Position numbers and translations under genes: made by a program. From the NCBI GenBank assembly GCA_910577495.1, contig CAJTML010000042.1, forward strand, positions 1 to 15,784: DNA of 15,784 nt. Direction: 5' to 3'. Origin of the DNA: an uncultured Eggerthellaceae bacterium (lineage in GTDB: Bacteria; Actinomycetota; Coriobacteriia; Coriobacteriales; Eggerthellaceae). The notes under the pieces were generated by a model. The model made no database searches. It was not told where the DNA came from and saw only the letters and a program-made list of their open reading frames with translations. Numbering within the stretch: position 1 is the stretch's first letter; every line of letters starts with the position of its first letter. Below are positions 6,779-13,777 of this stretch, in pieces.

Positions 6779-6900
6779 ATCGGCTGTTGCTAATGTGTGC
6801 GACAAACCTTGATCCCCACACACGTTAAATAACAAAAATGGGGCAACCGTGTGAACAGAAAGCTGTGTGCAAACATGGCCATACAGACAGGAGAAACCAC

Positions 6901-9402
6901 GTGAAACTGGTGGTAACTGAGAAGAATGACGCGGCACAAAAGATTGCCGATTTGCTAGGAGCTACCAAGCCCAAAGCAGACAAAGTTTATTCCACGCCGG
7001 TGTATCGCTTTACGGTAGCTGGCGAAGAGTGGGTCACCATAGGTCTTCGAGGCCACATCCTAGAACCCGATTTCCCGAAAGAACTTATCTATAAACGCCG
7101 CGGCGGATGGGAAGGCGTTACTGACGAAGGGGAGCTTTTATCAGCCACGCCGCCTTCGTCCCTTGCAAAGCCGCCCTTCAAGAAAAAGAAGCCGTTTTCT
7201 GAAAACGGTGTTGAGCTGAAGTCGTGGAAAATGGAAGCGCTGCCGTATTTGGTCTATGCGCCCATTGAGAAAAAACCCAAAGAAAAAGAGATTATTCGCT
7301 CGCTGAAGAATTTGGCGAAAAAGGCGGACTCAGTCATTATTGCAACCGACTTTGACCGCGAAGGTGAGCTTATTGGCTCAGATGCGCTCAGCTGCATTCA
7401 GGAGGTCAATCCGTCCATTCCTGTGTCGCGTGCGCGCTATTCTGCCTTTACTAAAGAAGAGATCACGCATGCGTTTAATAACCTTGTTGCGCTGGATACC
7501 AACTTAGCCAGTGCGGGTGCTTCGCGCCAGGACATTGACCTGATCTGGGGCGCTGTTTTGACGCGCTATCTTACGCTTGTGAAGTTCGCCGGTTATGGCA
7601 ACGTGCGCAGCTCGGGTCGCGTGCAAACGCCAACGCTTGGTTTGATTGTCGCGCGCGAAAAAGAGCGCATGGCATTTGTGCCCGAAGACTACTGGGTGAT
7701 TCGCGGTTCGTTTGGTGAGGGCGAAGAGGCCTTTGAGGCAACGCATGCCGTTGCGCGCTTTAAGGAGCAATCGGCCGCTGATGCGGTGATGGCGCGCGTT
7801 GAGGGTGCAACCACCGCACAGGTGGATGAGGTAGAGCGCAAAAGCCGCAAGGTTGCGCCTCCGGTTCCATTTAATACCACCTCGCTGATGGCGGCGGCTT
7901 CTGCTGAGGGCTTGTCTCCTGCGCGTACGATGCGCATTGCCGAGAGCCTGTATATGGATGGCTACATTTCATATCCTCGTGTTGATAACACCGTGTATCC
8001 GTCCTCGCTTGATTTGGCTGAGACGGTGCGCGCAATTTCGGGCAATCCGGCCTACAAGCCGTACTGCGATAAGCTCCTTGCCAAGGGTAGCTTACACGCA
8101 ACGCGCGGTAAGAAAGAAACCACTGACCATCCGCCTATTTATCCAACGGCAAAAGCAACGCCTGATGATTTGGCACCAGCAGACTACAAACTCTACAACC
8201 TCATTGCACGTCGTTTCTTGGCAACGCTTTCTGACCCGGCGGTTGTTGAGGGCACCAAGGTGACGCTGGGGGTAAACGGTGAGCCGTTTGTGGCGCGCGG
8301 AGATGTGTTGACCACACCTGGTTTTCGCGAGATCTATCCCTATGGTTTGAAAAAAGACGAGCAGCTGCCCGCGCTTGAGCAGGGTCGAACGATTGCCTTT
8401 AATGGGGCAACGTGCACCAAAAAGCAAACTGAGCCGCCGGCGCGCTATAGCCAAGGTAAGCTCATTCAAGAGATGGAAAAGCTGGGGCTGGGTACCAAGT
8501 CAACGCGCCACTCCATTATTGAGCGCCTCTACACCGTCAAATATATCCAGAATGATCCGATTGAGCCCTCGCAGTTGGGCATTGCGGTGTGCGATGCGCT
8601 TGATAAGTTCGCCCCGCATATCACCAACTCAGAGATGACCGCAGAGCTTGAGTCTGAGATGGACAACATTGCCGCAGGTGAGACTACTAAAGATGATGTG
8701 GTGACTACCTCACGCAATCTGTTGTCGCAAGAGTTGGCAAATTTGTTGCCGCACTCTGAAGAGGTGAAAGATGCTTTGGCAGATGCGGTTGCGGCAGACG
8801 CGTATGTGGGCAAGTGCCCCAAATGCGGCAAGGATTTACAGCTGCGCGCCAGCCAAAAGACCAAGTCCATGTTTATTGGATGCTCGGGTTGGCCTGAGTG
8901 CGATGTCACCTACCCGCTGCCGAAGGGCAAAATTGAAGCGGTTGAGGAGCTTTGTCCCGCCTGCGGTATGCCGCAGGTTAAGGTGACGGCATTTCGCTCT
9001 AAGCCGCGCACGATCTGCATTGATCCGAATTGCTCTACCAATAAAGAGCCTGATGTGGTGGTTGGCAAATGCCCGACGTGTAAGGCAAAAGGCATTGACG
9101 CAAACCTCATCGCGCAGAAAAACCCGCGCACGCTTAAGCGCTTTATTCGCTGTGAGAATTACGACGATTGTCAAACTGGCTATCCGCTGCCGCAGTATGG
9201 GCAGCTTGAGGCAACCAATGAGGTGTGTGAGCACTGCGGAGCACCGATGGTGATTGTTCATACCTCGCGCGGTCCGTGGAAGTTATGCCCGAATTTCGAC
9301 TGCCCGGGCAAGGAGAAGGACGAGGAGAAGGCGTCCGCTCAAACTTCCAAGAAGACGACGTCGACAAAATCGCGTGCGAAAAAGTCATCAGCAAAGAAGT
9401 AA
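6901..9402 (+). CDS. topA: Type IA DNA topoisomerase, archaeal-type TopA with C-terminal zinc ribbons
   Basis: Topoisomerase I cuts one DNA strand through a phosphotyrosine link and relaxes negative supercoils. The 833-residue protein opens with a Toprim domain (KLVVTEKNDAAQKIA; acidic triad D150-x-D152-x-E154 in TDFDREGE). The catalytic tyrosine is Y358 in SYPRVDNTVYP. Both motifs match the archaeal TopA subfamily better than classical bacterial TopA, which has VESPAKA and YMRTDS. From about residue 635 there are four zinc-ribbon units (CPKCG, CPACG, CPTCK, CEHCG, each with a distal Cys pair), then a Lys/Ser/Thr-rich tail. I chose GTG 6901 because AGGAGA lies at 6889-6894 and the conserved domain begins here; the in-frame ATG at 6838 has no ribosome binding site. 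It probably leads the transcript that continues into mdh, since no terminator is seen in the 30-bp gap. Confidence 0.95.
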   Translation: MKLVVTEKNDAAQKIADLLGATKPKADKVYSTPVYRFTVAGEEWVTIGLRGHILEPDFPKELIYKRRGGWEGVTDEGELLSATPPSSLAKPPFKKKKPFSENGVELKSWKMEALPYLVYAPIEKKPKEKEIIRSLKNLAKKADSVIIATDFDREGELIGSDALSCIQEVNPSIPVSRARYSAFTKEEITHAFNNLVALDTNLASAGASRQDIDLIWGAVLTRYLTLVKFAGYGNVRSSGRVQTPTLGLIVAREKERMAFVPEDYWVIRGSFGEGEEAFEATHAVARFKEQSAADAVMARVEGATTAQVDEVERKSRKVAPPVPFNTTSLMAAASAEGLSPARTMRIAESLYMDGYISYPRVDNTVYPSSLDLAETVRAISGNPAYKPYCDKLLAKGSLHATRGKKETTDHPPIYPTAKATPDDLAPADYKLYNLIARRFLATLSDPAVVEGTKVTLGVNGEPFVARGDVLTTPGFREIYPYGLKKDEQLPALEQGRTIAFNGATCTKKQTEPPARYSQGKLIQEMEKLGLGTKSTRHSIIERLYTVKYIQNDPIEPSQLGIAVCDALDKFAPHITNSEMTAELESEMDNIAAGETTKDDVVTTSRNLLSQELANLLPHSEEVKDALADAVAADAYVGKCPKCGKDLQLRASQKTKSMFIGCSGWPECDVTYPLPKGKIEAVEELCPACGMPQVKVTAFRSKPRTICIDPNCSTNKEPDVVVGKCPTCKAKGIDANLIAQKNPRTLKRFIRCENYDDCQTGYPLPQYGQLEATNEVCEHCGAPMVIVHTSRGPWKLCPNFDCPGKEKDEEKASAQTSKKTTSTKSRAKKSSAKK

Positions 9403-9432
9403 CCAAGTAGGTAGAAGATAGGAGAGGTCATC

Positions 9433-10365
9433 ATGGCGAAAGTTACGATTGTTGGAGCAGGAAACGTTGGAGCAACCGCGGCACACATTATTGCGTCGAA
9501 GAATTTGGCTGACGTGGTTATGGTTGACGTGGCGGAAGGTTTGCCGCAGGGCAAAGCGCTTGACATGATGCATATGCGCAGTGTTGAGCAGTTCAACGTG
9601 ACGGTGAGCGGCTCAAATGATTATGAGGCTTCCGCAAACTCCGACATCGTCGTCATTACGGCTGGCATCGCGCGCAAGCCAGGTATGACGCGCGAGGACT
9701 TGCTGGGCGTAAACGCTGGTATCATGCGCTCGGTTATTGAGCAGGCCATCAAGTATTCGCCCGAAGCGGTCTATATCTGCGTTACCAATCCGCTTGATGT
9801 GATGACCTATCTGGCATATCAGGAGTCTGGCCTTCCGGCGAAGCGACTGATGGGCATGGGTGGCGTGCTTGACTCATCTCGTTTGTCGTTTGCGGTCTGC
9901 GAGAAGCTTGGGTGTGACCCGGCTGACGTGCGTGCCTGGGCGGTTGGTGCTCATGGCGAAGGTATGGTCTGCTGGCCGCGCCTGACCACCGTTGCTGGCC
10001 AGTCCATTGTTGATATGCTCTCGCCCGAAGAGGTTGATGAGGTAGTTGCGCGCTGCGTTAAAGGTGGCGCTGAGGTGGTAGCACACCTCAAGACCGGTAG
10101 CGCTTATTACGCGCCGGGTGCATCCATCGCCAAGATGGTTGAGGCAATTCTGACGGATTCAGGCGAGATCTTGAGCGTCTGTGCTCACTTAGATGGCGAA
10201 TATGGCATTGATGATCTCTATATGAACGTACCCGTTCGCCTGGGCAAAGGTGGCGTGGAAGAGATCGTTGAGTTTGAGCTCACCGACGAAGAGCTGGCTG
10301 ACCTGCAGCGCAGCGCCGATAGCGTTCGCAAAGGTCTTGACGCACTGCCGGCCAAAAGCGAATAA
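9433..10365 (+). CDS. mdh: NAD-dependent malate dehydrogenase (LDH-like type)
   Basis: It interconverts oxaloacetate and malate. The 310 residues carry the NAD-binding GAGNVG (8-13), D32 at the end of strand 2 (favouring NAD over NADP), and the substrate loop RKPGMTRED with R81 and R87. Arg at the specificity position, where lactate dehydrogenases have Gln, supports malate. VTNPLDVM holds N119, and D147, R150 and H174 complete the catalytic set. Two motifs deviate from the usual form: GVLDSSRLSF in place of GVLDSARF, and GAHGEGMVCW in place of GGHGDTMVP. The start has AGGAGAGG at 9420-9427. It is followed 13 bp later by fumarase alpha and forms a metabolic unit with the fumarase genes, probably working in the reductive direction in an anaerobe. 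Confidence 0.92.
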   Translation: MAKVTIVGAGNVGATAAHIIASKNLADVVMVDVAEGLPQGKALDMMHMRSVEQFNVTVSGSNDYEASANSDIVVITAGIARKPGMTREDLLGVNAGIMRSVIEQAIKYSPEAVYICVTNPLDVMTYLAYQESGLPAKRLMGMGGVLDSSRLSFAVCEKLGCDPADVRAWAVGAHGEGMVCWPRLTTVAGQSIVDMLSPEEVDEVVARCVKGGAEVVAHLKTGSAYYAPGASIAKMVEAILTDSGEILSVCAHLDGEYGIDDLYMNVPVRLGKGGVEEIVEFELTDEELADLQRSADSVRKGLDALPAKSE

Positions 10366-10378
10366 CTGGTGATACACG

Positions 10379-11266
10379 GTGTATAGCATTGACCCAAACC
10401 TTTTGGGGGATGTGGTTTATCAGGCAATACCCACGCTTGCGTGTGTGTTGCCTGATGACGTGTGGGCGTCCCTCAAGCATGCAGCCGAAACCGAAACGTC
10501 GGCGCGTGGACAGCTTGTGCTTGACCAACTCTTAGAAAATGCTGACATTGCAAAGGCTGATAGGGTACCCATTTGTCAAGACACCGGAAGTGTGTGGGTG
10601 TGCTTGGAGATTGGCTCGGATGTCTGCATAACAGGAGATGTATTTTCCCAGGTAAACAATGCAGTTGCGGCGGCTTATACCGAGGCAGCTTTACGAAAAT
10701 CAATCGTGCGTGATGCGCTGTTTGATCGCACGAATACCACCGATAATACCCCGGCATTCTGCGAGATTCATACGCTGCCTGAGCCGGGAGTGGCTCGCGT
10801 GCATATCATGCTCAAGGGCGGCGGCTCAGATAACGCCTCGCGTGTAGTTATGCTGACGCCTGGTGCTGGCAGAGCGGCCGTCATTGAAGAAGTGCTTTCC
10901 TGTGTTCGCGAAAAAGCGCCGAATGCCTGCCCGCCGCTGATTGTGGGTGTTGGTGTGGGCGCAACCTTCGATAAGGTTGCTGGCCTTGCCAAACAAGCGC
11001 TCATGCGTCCCCTTGATGAGGTGGCACCCGATGAACAGACGGCTGCGTTTGAAGCAGAGCTCAAAGCGGCTATCAACGCATTGGGAATCGGACCGGCAGG
11101 TCTTAGTGGGGACATGACCGCATTTGACGTGCGCGTGAAAACCGCACCCTGCCATATTGCTGCTTTGCCAGTTGCTATCAACATGGGTTGTTCGGCTATG
11201 CGTCGTGCAACCATAGATTTGATGCCGCTTCTGGTGGCAGCTGAGCAAGGAGGCGACCATGAGTGA
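10379..11266 (+). CDS. Class I fumarate hydratase, alpha subunit
   Basis: The alpha subunit of the two-subunit, iron-sulfur fumarase interconverts malate and fumarate with its beta partner. The 295 residues show CQDTG (C66), KGGGSDNAS, ACPPLIVGVGVG (C184) and GIGPAGLSGD...PCHIAALPVA (C258). The three cysteines are the likely ligands of an oxygen-sensitive [4Fe-4S] cluster that acts as the Lewis acid. The start is GTG 10379, forced by an in-frame stop at 10370; the ribosome binding site (GGTGA) is weak. It overlaps the beta gene by 8 bp. TtdA-type L-tartrate dehydratase shares these motifs, but the neighbour mdh favours fumarase. Confidence 0.92.
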   Translation: MYSIDPNLLGDVVYQAIPTLACVLPDDVWASLKHAAETETSARGQLVLDQLLENADIAKADRVPICQDTGSVWVCLEIGSDVCITGDVFSQVNNAVAAAYTEAALRKSIVRDALFDRTNTTDNTPAFCEIHTLPEPGVARVHIMLKGGGSDNASRVVMLTPGAGRAAVIEEVLSCVREKAPNACPPLIVGVGVGATFDKVAGLAKQALMRPLDEVAPDEQTAAFEAELKAAINALGIGPAGLSGDMTAFDVRVKTAPCHIAALPVAINMGCSAMRRATIDLMPLLVAAEQGGDHE

Positions 11267-11795
11267 GTCACTGCGCCGTTTGACGCTGCCGCTTGATCGC
11301 GAGGCGCTCAAAGAGCTTCGCGCGGGAGATGCCTGCTTGCTGACTGGTCCGATGTATACGCTGCGAGATGCTGGGCATATTCGCCTGTTAGCTGAGCTGG
11401 AAGAGCAGGGTAAACTTCCTTATGACTTGGCGGGTCAGACGATCTTTTATGCAGGACCCACCCCGCCGTGTGCGGGGCGACCGTTTGGCGCCATCGGGCC
11501 GACCACAGCTTCGCGCATGGATTTTGCCGCACCGGCGCTTTATCGTGCGGGCATAGTGGCAACGCTTGGCAAGGGACGTCGCTCGCGTGAGGTAAAGCAA
11601 GCGTGTGTTGAGACGGGTTCGGTCTATTTCGCCAGTGTGGGAGGAGCTGCTGCTCTTCTTGCGAAGTGCATAGATACATCAGAGGTCATCAGTTATGATG
11701 AACTAGGAACTGAAGCCCTCCGTAAGATCACCGTCGTTGACTTCCCGGTCTTTGTGGGAGTTGATTGCTATGGTGATGACGTATATGACCTATAG
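11259..11795 (+). CDS. Class I fumarate hydratase, beta subunit
   Basis: The partner of the preceding alpha subunit supplies the substrate-binding swivel domain. At 178 residues it is of normal length. Family features are TGPMYTLRDAGHIRL near residue 30, YAGPTPP, the GPTTASRMD segment and a C-terminal FPVFVGVDCYGDDVYDL. The ATG lies inside the alpha stop region (8-bp overlap) with a strong AAGGAGG at 11247-11253, so tight stoichiometric coupling is expected. The gene is followed 15 bp later by tmk, so the fumarase operon probably continues into the replication genes. Confidence 0.92.
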   Translation: MSESLRRLTLPLDREALKELRAGDACLLTGPMYTLRDAGHIRLLAELEEQGKLPYDLAGQTIFYAGPTPPCAGRPFGAIGPTTASRMDFAAPALYRAGIVATLGKGRRSREVKQACVETGSVYFASVGGAAALLAKCIDTSEVISYDELGTEALRKITVVDFPVFVGVDCYGDDVYDL

Positions 11796-11810
11796 AAAGT
11801 TGCAACGTTT

Positions 11811-12587
11811 ATGACGCAACCAACGCGTGCCGTCGCTTCACGTGACGGCATCTTTATAACGTTTGAAGGCGGCGATGGCGCCGGTAAGTCAACCCACATT
11901 CGCTTTTTAGCAGAAGCGCTCATGGATGCGGGGTATGAGGTGGTGTGCCTGCGTGAGCCTGGTGGAACAGCGGTTGGCGAAGCGCTGCGCGCAATCGTGC
12001 TTGATCCGCACAATGCCAATCTTTCTGCCCGCGCTGAGCTGTTGATCTATGAGGCGTGCCGCGCTCAACTCATTGATGAGGTGATTGCTCCTGCGCTTGA
12101 GCGCGGGGCAGTGGTGTTATGTGATCGGTTTACTGACTCAACGCTTGCCTATCAAGGCGCTGGACGTGAGCTTGACGAGGCGTTTATCGTTGCGGCAAAC
12201 GCGTTCGCCTGCAAACATATCACTCCCGATCGCACAATTCTTATGACCACGGGGGCGGATGCGGCGGCCAATTTGGCGCGCGCAACCGATAAGCGCGATG
12301 CAGATCGGTTGGAGCTTGAAGGGGCAGCGTTTCACAATCGCGTCAACGCCGCCTATGAGCAATTACCTGAGCGTTTTCCTGATCGGGTGGTTGCAGTTGT
12401 GTCTGACAAGGAAAAAGCCGTGACCGCGCGCCACGTGTTTGAGGCAGTTTCTGATATGTTTGGTGAGCTTGCGCCGCTGCTTGCATCAGATGAGTACTTT
12501 GCCCGCTTTAATACGCGTCATGTGTCAGCTGAAGCGCCTTTGGGTGCTACTAAAGCCTGCCCGCGCAACCTTCAGGATGAGGACTAG
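11811..12587 (+). CDS. tmk: Thymidylate kinase
   Basis: It phosphorylates dTMP to dTDP with ATP. The P-loop GGDGAGKST (20-28), the REPGGT motif (48-53), the DRF motif at 105-107 in CDRFTDSTLAYQGAGR, and a lid region with DKRDADRLE are all present. The 258 residues exceed the usual 205-215. The extra part is a C-terminal tail of about 40 residues with no recognisable motif (from about LLASDEYF to the end). ATG 11811 lies 15 bp after fumarase beta; its ribosome binding site is weak (AGAAAG at 11794-11799). The holB ATG follows the stop by 3 bp, the tmk-holB order common in Firmicutes. ThyX, earlier in the window, makes its substrate. Confidence 0.95.
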   Translation: MTQPTRAVASRDGIFITFEGGDGAGKSTHIRFLAEALMDAGYEVVCLREPGGTAVGEALRAIVLDPHNANLSARAELLIYEACRAQLIDEVIAPALERGAVVLCDRFTDSTLAYQGAGRELDEAFIVAANAFACKHITPDRTILMTTGADAAANLARATDKRDADRLELEGAAFHNRVNAAYEQLPERFPDRVVAVVSDKEKAVTARHVFEAVSDMFGELAPLLASDEYFARFNTRHVSAEAPLGATKACPRNLQDED

Positions 12588-12590
12588 CAG

Positions 12591-13661
12591 ATGGCTGATG
12601 TGTTTGAAAACGTGTTTGGTCAGCCGCAGGTGCGTGACTTCTTGCGTGCGAGCGTTTCGCAAAATCGCGTCAGTCATGCGTATTTATTTACCGGGCCTGC
12701 AGGTTCAAATAAAACGATTGCGGCGCTCTCGTTTGCGCAGGCTATTTTGTGTGCAACGGGTGGGGAGACCTATGGCGAAGCGTGCTGTGCAACCTGTGAT
12801 ATCTGCGATAAAGTAAAGCGCAGAAAGCACCCTGACGTGCGGATATTTGCGCCTGAAGGCGCAAATGGCTATCTGGTAGAGCAGGTGCGCTCAATCACCG
12901 CGGACGCCACGCTTGCGCCTATTCGCGCGAACAAAAAGATCTATATTTTAGATCGCGTTGATCTGTTGGGTGTACAGGCGGCAAATGCGTTTTTGAAAAC
13001 GCTGGAAGAGCCGCCTGAGGATGTGGTGTTAATCCTGCTTGCGCGCACCGCTGATTCGGTCTTGCCAACTATTGTGTCACGCTGTCAGGTGGTGCCATTT
13101 CGCACGATTCCTGATACAGAAGCAGCGCAGCTGGTGGTGCAGAATACCGGAGCCAGCTTTGATCAGGCACGCTTTGCGCTGGCAGCCTCCAATAACTCGT
13201 TGGAGGGCGCAGCGGCGTTTTTGAAGTCGAATGAGCGTATGGCGTTTCGCAATCGCGTTTTTGAGATGCTCGGGCAGCTCTATCATGCCGACGATTGGGA
13301 TGTGATTGGCTATGCCCGCGAACTGGTTGCGCTGACGCAGGCTCCGTTGGATGTGGTGCGCGCCGAGCAAGAGCAAGAGCTTGCGCAAAACAAAGACTTT
13401 TTGGAAAAGTCTGCGCTTCGCCAACTTGAAGCACGACACAAGCGACAATTGAGTGCAGCTACCATGGCCTCGCTGCATCAACTCATGGCAATCGCGCGCT
13501 CATGGCTTCGCGATGTGCTGGTCATTTGTGCTCAGGGCGATGAGCTCATTGTCAATACCGATGTGGCGTCAGCACTCAACGCGGTTGCCCTTGACACCAA
13601 TGAGGCGCGTGCGGCGTCTGCGCTTGCCGTAACGTCTGCAATTGATAGGGCGCTAACCTAA
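12591..13661 (+). CDS. holB: DNA polymerase III delta' subunit
   Basis: Delta' is the rigid partner in the clamp loader that places the sliding clamp on primed DNA. The 356 residues start with the AAA+ fold: GPAGSNKT (35-42) is a degenerate P-loop as expected for a subunit that does not hydrolyse ATP. A zinc module follows with C66, C69 and C72, plus C54 as the possible fourth ligand, ahead of KHPDV. ILDRVDLLGVQAANAFLKTLEEPP is the Walker B region and TIVSRCQ the SRC motif. The rest is the C-terminal helical collar. It starts 3 bp after tmk and ends 116 bp before ricT. Confidence 0.93.
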   Translation: MADVFENVFGQPQVRDFLRASVSQNRVSHAYLFTGPAGSNKTIAALSFAQAILCATGGETYGEACCATCDICDKVKRRKHPDVRIFAPEGANGYLVEQVRSITADATLAPIRANKKIYILDRVDLLGVQAANAFLKTLEEPPEDVVLILLARTADSVLPTIVSRCQVVPFRTIPDTEAAQLVVQNTGASFDQARFALAASNNSLEGAAAFLKSNERMAFRNRVFEMLGQLYHADDWDVIGYARELVALTQAPLDVVRAEQEQELAQNKDFLEKSALRQLEARHKRQLSAATMASLHQLMAIARSWLRDVLVICAQGDELIVNTDVASALNAVALDTNEARAASALAVTSAIDRALT

Positions 13662-13711
13662 AATGTGTCTCCTGAAACGTGCATCGATGTGCTGCTGTTT
13701 GCTATTCGCGA

Positions 13712-13717
13712 TATACT
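13712..13717 (+). promoter_or_regulatory. Possible -10 element ahead of ricT
   Basis: TATACT at 13712-13717 is a good -10, but only a poor -35 (GTGCTG, 13689-13694) lies at 17 bp. The region is AT-richer than its flanks. It is bracketed by two copies of CTGAAACG (13672-13679 and 13729-13736), 57 bp apart, which may be chance. The 116-bp gap between holB and ricT is large for this operon and would suit an internal promoter. Confidence 0.3.
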
Positions 13718-13777
13718 ATATGGTCAAACTGAAACGCAGGATTATGCGCGATTATTACAACATTAGAAAGGTGCGTT

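Noticed and set aside
6838..6900. Upstream in-frame ATG for topA, giving a 21-residue longer protein.
   Set aside because: It has no ribosome binding site and the added residues do not match the Toprim start, whereas GTG 6901 has AGGAGA at proper spacing.
6665..6937. Longer start for the small minus-strand membrane protein.
   Set aside because: It would hide the signal anchor behind 91 residues of no clear character and cover the topA promoter region; ATG 6664 has a good ribosome binding site.
13682..13689. Palindrome CATCGATG in the holB-ricT gap.
   Set aside because: An 8-bp palindrome is expected by chance, and it does not coincide with a promoter element or repeat elsewhere in the window.
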